From assembly GCA_964483465.1 (NCBI GenBank), contig CAZABG010000105.1, positions 1 to 7,090 on the forward strand: DNA of 7,090 nucleotides, read 5' to 3'. The stretch's first letter is position 1. Each line of letters starts with the position of its first letter. This document shows positions 1 through 5,703 of this stretch, piece after piece. A program made the translations under genes and the position numbers. The notes beneath the pieces are model-generated. The model ran no database searches and was not told the DNA's origin. It saw only the letters and a list, made by a program, of their open reading frames with translations. The stretch comes from CAZABG01 sp964483465 (GTDB taxonomy: Bacteria; Chlamydiota; Chlamydiia; Chlamydiales; Parachlamydiaceae).

Positions 1-22
1 GAGGCGCAGAGACGCGGAGACT
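1..22. repeat. Possible dispersed intergenic repeat (edge of window)
   Basis: The first 20 bases read as two imperfect copies of a 10-base unit, gaggcgcaga and gacgcggaga. They resemble the GC-rich 'cgcagaggcgcagagacgcagag' type of intergenic repeat found in many environmental bacterial genomes; that comparison is from memory. The stretch is purine- and GC-rich, unlike the AT-rich sequence right after it. Only one truncated copy is visible, so the repeat status is an inference and the left boundary is unknown. Confidence 0.35.
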
Positions 23-136
23 TTAGAGAGATACAATTTTAATCTTGTTACAATACTAATATTGGATGGTCGCGGTCATCCTCCTGCTCACTGTTAAAAA
101 AGGCTAGATAAAAAACGAAACCGCTTAAAATCGCTT
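23..136. other. Gene-free stretch downstream of the 167-aa gene
   Basis: I see no supported gene here. A short inverted repeat lies at 64-81 (ggatgg/tcatcc around a 6-base loop, one G-U pair) with no T-tract on either side. The rest is AT-rich. The only other structure is the weak terminator candidate at 110-138. Confidence 0.5.
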
Positions 137-138
137 TT
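110..138 (-). terminator. Weak candidate terminator of the 167-aa gene
   Basis: Read on the minus strand, AAAGCGA can pair with TCGTTTT (7 pairs, one G-U) around a 12-base loop, and the right arm runs into a T6 tract. It overlaps the stop codon of the gene it would terminate. The stem is short and A-U rich, so this is only a suggestion. Confidence 0.2.
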
Positions 139-640
139 AGGAGTTGATCAACTTCGCGATCACATCCTGAAGTTGTTTCAATCGATTTTTGTACTTTTTC
201 GCAAAATCTTTGTCTTGATTATTCACTTCCTCAAGTCGTCCAAGAAAGTGCTCCACAAGATGCAGCGTGCTTTCGCTATCGGTTAAAAATTGATATTCAT
301 CGCCATCGATACGGCGTATACGGTTAATGAGAAATTTTTTATCGCCTGATTGAGTAATATCTGAGGTAACAAGCGATATAAAATCACCTCTTTCCATGAC
401 ATCTCTTGCAAGCTTTGTTTTTACTCCAAATGCCTGTACAATCTCATTCAAAACCTGATTATCCTGAATGGGATCCGACTTGAATAAGAGCTCTAAAAGA
501 AATTGGGTTTTTTCCCGGCTTCCGCTCGTTGCACGATAAATGGCATTCTGAATCTCACGGTAGGTGCTTCTCGTAATGGGGAGTGCAAAAATGCGGGTTA
601 GCGATTGGTTAATTTGATTGGATTGATCAGTATTAAGCAT
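137..640 (-). CDS. Hypothetical protein, 167 aa, no recognised family
   Basis: I do not recognise this protein. The ATG at 640 is preceded on the minus strand by TAGGA with a 6-base spacer, so the start is well supported. It has no signal peptide or membrane segment and looks soluble and mostly helical. The N-terminus (residues 1-20) is polar, rich in Asn, Gln and Ser. The middle (about 45-110) alternates hydrophobic and charged stretches. The last ~35 residues (about 133-167) are strongly charged with hydrophobics spaced as in an amphipathic or coiled-coil helix (KNRLKQLQDVIAKL). Two cysteine-free thirds and the absence of visible catalytic motifs argue against an obvious enzyme. It diverges from the 628-aa gene, so the two may share a regulatory region. 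It could be a lineage-specific chlamydial protein, a chaperone-like partner or a structural protein; the sequence does not decide. Confidence 0.75.
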   Translation of the reverse strand: MLNTDQSNQINQSLTRIFALPITRSTYREIQNAIYRATSGSREKTQFLLELLFKSDPIQDNQVLNEIVQAFGVKTKLARDVMERGDFISLVTSDITQSGDKKFLINRIRRIDGDEYQFLTDSESTLHLVEHFLGRLEEVNNQDKDFAKKYKNRLKQLQDVIAKLINS

Positions 641-722
641 ATAGAATCCTACGGCTGTTCTTTATCTTATAAATAATCCAATTAGCTATATGTTTAATAT
701 GGTTTTTTAAAGGAGCAATACT
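641..722. promoter_or_regulatory. Divergent intergenic region with both ribosome binding sites
   Basis: These 82 AT-rich bases separate two divergently transcribed genes, so promoters for both should lie here. The plus-strand gene has a strong AAAGGAG at 709-715, 7 bases before its ATG. The minus-strand gene has TAGGA (complement of 647-651), 6 bases before its ATG. Several TATA-like hexamers occur (for example ttataa near 667 and ttaatat near 694), but no -35/-10 pair with good spacing stands out, so exact promoters are not called. Confidence 0.45.
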
Positions 723-2609
723 ATGGAACCCGCAGCAGGACCGTTGGCTAAGTGGGCCTCACCCCAAGAGCTACCAAGAGGAAGAAGTGGAAAAAATATA
801 GGTATTGCATTAAACCTTAATGTTTTAGATAAAATGCCGCCCCATGAAGAGGGAGCTCCTTTAACCTCTTCAAGCGAAGAAGCGACACCTCATGCGCCTC
901 GTGTTAAACCGCTTGATTTCAGCAAATTAGACCAGATGGGTAGAAAACCCTCCCCTCCGAGAACTTTAGAAGTTCAACGTCAACGCATTATGGCAAAAAG
1001 AGCTATCAGTCTTGGGAATATGAGAGAGGTCTTAAATCCCCGCTCTCCGAAGGAATCTCCGAAAGAACCCCCTAAAGAATCGCCTCTTACTTTGTCCGGC
1101 GAATTAAAAAAGGGGGGCATCTTATTTGATCGTGAATTTAGAGCCGAGATGGAAAAGCGTCTAAAAGAACAGCGCCATACTGTTTTTGAAGCGAAGGAAA
1201 TAGATAAATTAGCCCATGGTTATGTTCATAATGCGGTCGATGAACTTTTTATTGATGAAAGGCATCCTGAGCAATTTTGCCTGGTGACGATACGTGAAAA
1301 TGTACAGTCTCATGCCAAGATAATCTATAATAATTTAGTTTCATGTCAGGTTCTTGTTTCGCCATTGGTCGAAAGACTCAAATTTTTAAGGACCGAAACG
1401 ATTCGATATCTAAACGAAAAAGGAAGAAAAACACCTTTTTGCGAGCAATTGCTCCAGTATCTTAACTTATTGATTGATACGCATAAGCTTCAAACCTTTT
1501 TAGATATCTATCGAAAAACAACATGGGATGTATGTATTTTACAATTGGGAAGAGAGGCATGCGGACCTAATATGCAAGCTTGCTTAGAGGTTTGGCGAGA
1601 ATGGCTTGATCCCAGCAAGTTTCATTCATTGCAAAGTCCCTTTATTCATAATGTTCTTGATAACATGGCCCTCACCAAACTTTCAGGAAAACGTTATGAG
1701 TTTCCCGAAAAGATAAATCCCTTTCCGATAATAAATTCAGTCGGATGTTATGAAATTTCAAGATGCCTGTATTGCGATGGAAGGCCGAATTATTCCGGCA
1801 TCGCTTTCATAGGAGAATCGGTTAATTACCTAAAGCGTGTGAATCTTGAAGAATCTAAAGATACGGAGTTAGATTTTTTTAAACAGATTTTCTTATACCT
1901 TAATGAATTAGGATATCCAAAGAGCCGTTTACCGAAGGCGCCTATACCAAAAGATAGAACTCCTAGAGATTCGGATTTTTATACCGATGCCGAGATCTTT
2001 ATGGATTTTAGAAAACTTGATTTGAAACCTCTTCAAAAATATCTAAAAGAAGGGGGAACCGATTTTACTGTCATGGAGGGATTTGTTGGATTGCCTTATG
2101 TCAACTCGCGCGTCTTTGCAGTCCTTTACAACAGGCACGCTCTTAACGCAGAAAATATTGTAGGCGTTCTTCCTGCTTATTTTATTCCTTGCCTCTATGT
2201 TTTACAAAGAGCTTGTATGACATCCTGGAATGTAGGACATGAATATTTCATGAAGAAATTTAAAGATTTGTTCACCTCTCCCTACTGGACTAGATTAACT
2301 TCAGATATCAATATTGAATTTAGAAAAGACGGGCATGTCATACACACGAAAACTTATCAAACAGGGAAAAAAGTCAGCGAAGATAGCTTCACTTTAGATC
2401 CAAATTTTGCTCCTATAATGTTTCCATTCAAATGGCATGTGGTTGATAACGCAAAACCCTATTTTGAACTTGTTTCGATCACCATTCCGGCCAGTGTAAA
2501 TTGGAAGGATAAATGGAATATTATTAAAAGCGTCATTGAAACAACGCCTAATGAAGAAATAGAAATAAAATACGTTACCGATCGCCTGGCCGCTCTTGGT
2601 TCAAAATAA
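723..2609 (+). CDS. Hypothetical protein, 628 aa, effector-like architecture
   Basis: I do not recognise a family. The start is supported by AAAGGAG 7 bases upstream. Residues 1 to about 125 are low-complexity and rich in Pro, Ser, Lys and Glu, and look disordered; a (S/P)PKE unit is repeated three times at residues 108-119 (DNA 1044-1079, 12-base period). From about residue 130 to the end the protein looks folded and mixed alpha/beta, with no clear membrane helix. C348 and C351 form a CxxC with C342 nearby, which could bind metal, although other cysteines are scattered through the protein. There is no Sec signal peptide. A disordered, Ser/Pro-rich N-terminus before a large orphan domain is common in type III secreted effectors of chlamydiae and other intracellular bacteria, so a host-directed role is possible, but this is inference from architecture only. 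Its 3' end overlaps the convergent cytochrome gene by 35 bp. It appears intact. Confidence 0.8.
   Translation: MEPAAGPLAKWASPQELPRGRSGKNIGIALNLNVLDKMPPHEEGAPLTSSSEEATPHAPRVKPLDFSKLDQMGRKPSPPRTLEVQRQRIMAKRAISLGNMREVLNPRSPKESPKEPPKESPLTLSGELKKGGILFDREFRAEMEKRLKEQRHTVFEAKEIDKLAHGYVHNAVDELFIDERHPEQFCLVTIRENVQSHAKIIYNNLVSCQVLVSPLVERLKFLRTETIRYLNEKGRKTPFCEQLLQYLNLLIDTHKLQTFLDIYRKTTWDVCILQLGREACGPNMQACLEVWREWLDPSKFHSLQSPFIHNVLDNMALTKLSGKRYEFPEKINPFPIINSVGCYEISRCLYCDGRPNYSGIAFIGESVNYLKRVNLEESKDTELDFFKQIFLYLNELGYPKSRLPKAPIPKDRTPRDSDFYTDAEIFMDFRKLDLKPLQKYLKEGGTDFTVMEGFVGLPYVNSRVFAVLYNRHALNAENIVGVLPAYFIPCLYVLQRACMTSWNVGHEYFMKKFKDLFTSPYWTRLTSDINIEFRKDGHVIHTKTYQTGKKVSEDSFTLDPNFAPIMFPFKWHVVDNAKPYFELVSITIPASVNWKDKWNIIKSVIETTPNEEIEIKYVTDRLAALGSK
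1044..1079 (+). repeat. Three tandem 12-bp units coding (S/P)PKE
   Basis: Three consecutive 12-base units (tctccgaaggaa, tctccgaaagaa, ccccctaaagaa) sit inside the 628-aa gene and encode SPKE, SPKE, PPKE (residues 108-119). The in-frame length means copy-number change would lengthen or shorten the linker without breaking the frame. The third unit has diverged at its 5' end. Confidence 0.7.
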
Positions 2610-3399
2610 AGGCTGCGATATCGCGCGCTTCTTGATCGCTTAATTCAGCCATCTGATAAGGCATGTTCCAATATATAAACCTTGCGAGCATATCGGGATT
2701 ACCAAGCCCTGCTTTACGATTAAAGGAAGATTTCCCCCATAGGGGAGGATAGGCGATAGTATCTTCCGCTTTTCCTTCTCCGTTTGCCCCATGGCAGTCT
2801 AGGCAATAAGTTGCATATAAGGGCTTTCCGGTATTGGCATCGCCTTCTGTCTTTGTTTTTAGCGGATCAAGAGATAGCCAGGAAAGCGTTTTATAAACGG
2901 GAATATCTTTTGATATCCACATTAAATAGGCCACAAGATCGGTCATGATTTGAGAGTCGTAGGGAATTCTTTTTCCATTCATGCTTTTTTCAAAGCAGCT
3001 TTGAATTCTCTCTTCAAGCGTAATCACTTTTCCAAAATTTTCATTATATCTTGGATACTGAGCGGCAGCGCCTACAAGTGAAATGCCATTATTTTTTCCT
3101 CCGGTAGTATTTCCTCCGGCAAAGTGGCAGTTAGAACAGGTTATATTATCGCCTGCATATTCTTTTGCGTATTTTGTCGTATCGTTCATAATCTGATAGC
3201 CTCTCAAAATGGCATCCCGCATTAATGGAGGACTTATTTCCGGATCGACTAGTTCAAACTGCAGTTTTTCAAGCGTTTTTTGTTCACGTGCTGATTTTGA
3301 AAGAAGAGGCTCATCGGTTGATCGTATCCACCAGATTTCAAAGGCTACAATTAGTAAAAAGATGATGATTGACGTGAAGTAAATAGAGTTTTTTTTCAT
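2575..3399 (-). CDS. tsdA: Diheme cytochrome c, TsdA family (thiosulfate dehydrogenase / tetrathionate reductase)
   Basis: Members of this family interconvert thiosulfate and tetrathionate on the periplasmic side of the inner membrane. Residues 6-25 form a hydrophobic N-terminal segment after MKKNS, with no clear cleavage site, so the protein is probably membrane-anchored. Two CxxCH heme sites are present: C88-C91-H92 and C199-C202-H203. The stretch around LEERIQSCFEKSMNGK (128-143) matches the TsdA signature whose cysteine, here C135, is the unusual axial ligand of heme 1. In the second domain, N245-M246 in WNMP fits the heme 2 ligand site, with M246 as ligand. From memory, Campylobacter jejuni TsdA has Asn-Met here, whereas the Allochromatium enzyme has Lys-Met, which would lean this protein toward tetrathionate reduction. 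At 274 aa it is of normal length. The start is fixed by the signal anchor although its ribosome site (GGA, about 11 bases upstream) is weak. Other SoxA-like diheme cytochromes are the alternative. Confidence 0.8.
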   Translation of the reverse strand: MKKNSIYFTSIIIFLLIVAFEIWWIRSTDEPLLSKSAREQKTLEKLQFELVDPEISPPLMRDAILRGYQIMNDTTKYAKEYAGDNITCSNCHFAGGNTTGGKNNGISLVGAAAQYPRYNENFGKVITLEERIQSCFEKSMNGKRIPYDSQIMTDLVAYLMWISKDIPVYKTLSWLSLDPLKTKTEGDANTGKPLYATYCLDCHGANGEGKAEDTIAYPPLWGKSSFNRKAGLGNPDMLARFIYWNMPYQMAELSDQEARDIAAFILNQERPGDR

Positions 3400-3422
3400 A
3401 ATTAATATTTTCCGGAGGCTTT
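3400..3422. promoter_or_regulatory. 23-bp gap between divergent cytochrome and acs starts
   Basis: Only 23 bases separate two divergent start codons. The gap carries the acs ribosome binding site GGAGG (3414-3418, 4 bases before ATG). On the other strand it carries only a weak GGA (complement of 3411-3413). It is too short to hold promoters for both genes, so at least one, and probably both, must lie inside the opposite gene's 5' coding sequence. Confidence 0.6.
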
Positions 3423-5333
3423 ATGACCGATGCAATGGATACTCTACTGCAAGAAACCCGAGTGTTCGATCCGCCGCCCTCTTTTAAAAACGCCAACGTA
3501 AGCAATCCTTCTATTTACAATCAAGAAGATGAGCCTTTTTGGGCAAATGAAGCGCATAAGCTCGATTGGTTTAAACCTTTTGAAAAAGTGGTTTCATTCA
3601 CACCTCCTAATGCTAAATGGTTTGAAGGGGGCAAGCTGAATGCGGCCTATAATTGTCTTGATCGCCATCTTTCAACTAAGCGCAATAAAGCCGCTTTAAT
3701 GTGGGAAGGGGAAGATGGCAAAACGCGTGTGCTCACTTATTGGGAATTGCACCGCGAAGTGTGCCAGCTTGCGAATGTGTATAAGAATCTCGGACTTAAA
3801 AAAGGGGATCGGATTGCGATCTATTTACCTCTTATTCCGGAAGCGATTATCGCCATGCTTGCATCGGCTCGCATCGGGCTTATACATACCGTAGTCTTTG
3901 GCGGTTTTTCTGCTGAAAGTTTAAAAGACCGAATTGAGGATTCCGGAGCAAAACTGCTCATTACAGCTGACGGAGGCTATCGTAGAGGCGCAATTATTCC
4001 TCTTAAAACTACAGCCGATGGGGCCCTTGCTTCGCTCAATATCCAAAATGTGATTGTCGTAAAACGTACGGGCAATGAAATCGACATGAAGCCGGCACGC
4101 GACCTATGGTATCATGATCTCGTTCCTCATGCTCCGTCAGATTGTCCTGCAGAGTGGATGGACAGCGAAGATCCGCTTTACATCTTATATACTTCAGGAA
4201 CTACCGGAAAGCCAAAAGGGATCCTTCATACCACTGCCGGTTATCTAACTCAATGCAGAACCACTTGCGAAATGGTATTCGACATGAAAGATAACGATCT
4301 TTATTGGTGCACGGCTGATATCGGCTGGGTGACAGGCCACTCCTATGTCGTCTATGGCCCTCTCGCCCTTGGGGTATCGCAAGTTATCTACGAAGGCGCA
4401 CCCGATTGGCCGAAGCGTAACCGCTTCTGGAAAATCATCGAAAAGTATGGCGTCACGATTTTCTACACGGCGCCAACCGCTATCCGGGCCTTTATGAAAT
4501 GGGGAACTGAATTTCCACAATCCGCAAACCTTTCAACCCTTCGCCTTCTTGGTTCTGTCGGAGAGCCTATCAACCCTGAAGCGTGGATGTGGTATCACAC
4601 TTACATCGGATCATCCAAATGCCCCATCGTTGATACCTGGTGGCAAACGGAAACTGGCGCTATCATGATTGCGCCTCTTCCCGCCCTTACACCGCTAAAG
4701 CCTGGCTCCGCCACTCTTCCTCTCCCTGGAATTCACGCTGAAATTGTCGATAATGACGGCAAAAAAGCCGATGCAGGCTATCTCATTATTACAAAACCGT
4801 GGCCTTCCATGCTCCGCGGCATCTGGAATGATCCAAAACGGTTTCAAGATACCTACTGGTCCCGTTTCCCGAACGTTTACTTCACAGGCGACGGCGCTCG
4901 CCGCGACGATGACGGCTATCTATGGCTTATGGGACGCGTAGACGATGTAATAAATGTCTCAGGCCATCGCCTCGGGACAATGGAAGTAGAATCGGCTCTT
5001 GTCGATCATCCTTCTGTCGCAGAAGCGGCAGTTGTCGGCGTCCACGACGAGCTCAAAGGGCAATCGATTACGGCATTCGTTATACTTAAAGAAAATTACA
5101 CCCCTTCCAATACCCACGAAGCCGAACTTAAAAGCCACGTCGTACAAAAGATCGGCTCTATCGCCCGCCCCGAACGAATCATCTTCACCCGCGATCTTCC
5201 TAAAACCCGCTCCGGAAAAATCATGCGCCGTCTCCTCCGCGACATCGCAGAAGGAAGACTTCTCGGCGATATCACCACGCTTGCAGATTCAGTTGTTGTG
5301 GATGAATTAAAAGAGAAATATAAAGAGGAATAA
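3423..5333 (+). CDS. acs: Acetyl-coenzyme A synthetase (AMP-forming)
   Basis: This cytoplasmic enzyme converts acetate, ATP and CoA to acetyl-CoA through acetyl-AMP. The order is an ACAS N-terminal region (about 30-90), the large adenylation domain, and the mobile C-terminal domain (from about 515). Visible motifs are the P-loop-like YTSGTTGKPKG (256-266), DTWWQTETG (404-412), YFTGDGARRDDDGY (486-499), GRVDDVINVSGHR (504-516) and KTRSGKIMRR, whose K599 is the catalytic lysine that is acetylated in other bacteria (K609 in Salmonella Acs). The acetate-pocket residues known from Salmonella Acs (V310, T311, V386, W414) line up here as V303, T304, V379 and W407, which favours acetate over propionate. 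At 636 aa it is full length. The ATG has GGAGG 4 bases upstream; M5 is the only near alternative. It leads a probable operon with the PhnA-domain gene. The 3' half uses visibly more C-ending codons than the 5' half or its neighbours. Confidence 0.97.
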   Translation: MTDAMDTLLQETRVFDPPPSFKNANVSNPSIYNQEDEPFWANEAHKLDWFKPFEKVVSFTPPNAKWFEGGKLNAAYNCLDRHLSTKRNKAALMWEGEDGKTRVLTYWELHREVCQLANVYKNLGLKKGDRIAIYLPLIPEAIIAMLASARIGLIHTVVFGGFSAESLKDRIEDSGAKLLITADGGYRRGAIIPLKTTADGALASLNIQNVIVVKRTGNEIDMKPARDLWYHDLVPHAPSDCPAEWMDSEDPLYILYTSGTTGKPKGILHTTAGYLTQCRTTCEMVFDMKDNDLYWCTADIGWVTGHSYVVYGPLALGVSQVIYEGAPDWPKRNRFWKIIEKYGVTIFYTAPTAIRAFMKWGTEFPQSANLSTLRLLGSVGEPINPEAWMWYHTYIGSSKCPIVDTWWQTETGAIMIAPLPALTPLKPGSATLPLPGIHAEIVDNDGKKADAGYLIITKPWPSMLRGIWNDPKRFQDTYWSRFPNVYFTGDGARRDDDGYLWLMGRVDDVINVSGHRLGTMEVESALVDHPSVAEAAVVGVHDELKGQSITAFVILKENYTPSNTHEAELKSHVVQKIGSIARPERIIFTRDLPKTRSGKIMRRLLRDIAEGRLLGDITTLADSVVVDELKEKYKEE

Positions 5334-5336
5334 ACA

Positions 5337-5546
5337 ATGAGTGTTAAAGATAGCAACGGCAATGAATTGAAAGATGGCGATAGCGTCACGGTCATCAAAG
5401 ATCTCAAAGTGAAGGGATCTTCGTTAACCCTTAAAAGGGGCACGCTTTATAAAGACATTCGCCTTATAGATGATGAAGAGCATGTCGAGTGTGGAAAAGG
5501 CAAGAATACCCTCGTTTTAAAAACCTGTTTTTTAAAGAAAGCATAA
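5337..5546 (+). CDS. PhnA-domain protein (YjdM-like), lacking the zinc ribbon
   Basis: This 69-aa protein matches the C-terminal PhnA domain of E. coli PhnA/YjdM along its whole length: VKDSNGNELKDGDSVTVIKD at residues 3-22, then the LKVKGSS element and a closing strand-rich segment. The E. coli protein is about 111 aa and has an N-terminal four-cysteine zinc ribbon that is absent here; only two lone cysteines remain. Despite the 'alkylphosphonate' name, PhnA is not part of the C-P lyase pathway and its function is unsettled, so none is assigned. The fold is expected to be a small SH3-like beta barrel. It starts 3 bases after the acs stop, with GAGGA in the end of acs as ribosome site, so the two genes are very probably co-transcribed. 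No phosphonate genes are nearby. Short, ribbon-less versions exist in other bacteria, so this is likely intact and not a truncation. Confidence 0.88.
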   Translation: MSVKDSNGNELKDGDSVTVIKDLKVKGSSLTLKRGTLYKDIRLIDDEEHVECGKGKNTLVLKTCFLKKA

Positions 5547-5552
5547 GAAATA

Positions 5553-5592
5553 AAATATTCTAAATGGTACTTCATTTTTGAGTAAAATTTTA
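5553..5592 (+). terminator. Weak candidate terminator after the acs operon
   Basis: AAATG (5562-5566) can pair with CATTT (5573-5577) around a 6-base loop. Flanking bases extend this with bulges: ATTC can pair with GAGT, and AAAAT with ATTTT. A short T-run follows the inner stem. Almost all pairs are A-T, so stability would be low. Confidence 0.25.
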
Positions 5593-5601
5593 TAGTTTAA
5601 T

Positions 5602-5628
5602 TTGAGGTTTCTTTTAATTCTATATTAT
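5602..5628 (+). promoter_or_regulatory. Possible sigma70-type promoter for the antiporter operon
   Basis: TTGAGG (5602-5607) could be a -35 and TATTAT (5623-5628) a -10, with a 15-base spacer that is shorter than the usual 16-18. The surrounding AT-rich run offers several competing TATA-like hexamers, so the exact choice is uncertain. The location, about 75 bases before the start codon, is reasonable. Confidence 0.3.
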
Positions 5629-5703
5629 TATATTCAAATATTTTGCTTCATTGGTAGGTAAATCCGAATTACTAAAGAATGACGATTAAAGGAATCAATA
5701 TTG

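Larger units (their letters stand above)
5547..5703. other. AT-rich intergenic region between two operons
   Basis: This 157-bp stretch is much more AT-rich than the genes around it. It should hold the end of the acs operon transcript and the promoter of the antiporter operon. It has an imperfect hairpin at its left end, a possible promoter in the middle, and the antiporter ribosome site AAGGA at 5689-5693. No small gene is supported. Confidence 0.5.

Noticed and set aside
64..81. Inverted repeat ggatgg/tcatcc with 6-base loop
   Set aside because: A 6-pair stem including a G-U pair and no T-tract on either strand; too weak to call a terminator or an operator.
66..107. A 13-codon open frame (MVAVILLLTVKKG) on the plus strand in the left gene-free stretch
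   Set aside because: It is hydrophobic then basic, like a tiny membrane peptide, but has no ribosome binding site, is very short, and lies downstream of a minus-strand gene; chance is the better explanation.
3369..3402. TTGACG and CATAAT boxes as an acs promoter inside the cytochrome gene
   Set aside because: Each hexamer matches 5 of 6 consensus bases, but the spacer is 22 bases and the transcript would begin almost at the ribosome site; not convincing.
4245..4520. 91-codon open frame on the minus strand within acs
   Set aside because: It lies wholly inside the conserved acs coding sequence, has no recognisable domain, and reflects the composition of acs.
4999..5310. 103-codon plus-strand frame and overlapping 115-codon minus-strand frame (5096-5443) at the 3' end of acs
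   Set aside because: Both overlap the conserved C-terminal domain of acs; the protein sequences are low-complexity and resemble nothing known. They are by-products of C-rich codon use.
5514..5536. A/T inverted repeat at the end of the PhnA-domain gene (ttttaaaaac / gttttttaaa)
   Set aside because: It lies in coding sequence (Leu-Val-Leu-Lys and Phe-Leu-Lys codons), pairs almost only by A-T with a 2-4 base loop, and is expected by chance in such sequence.
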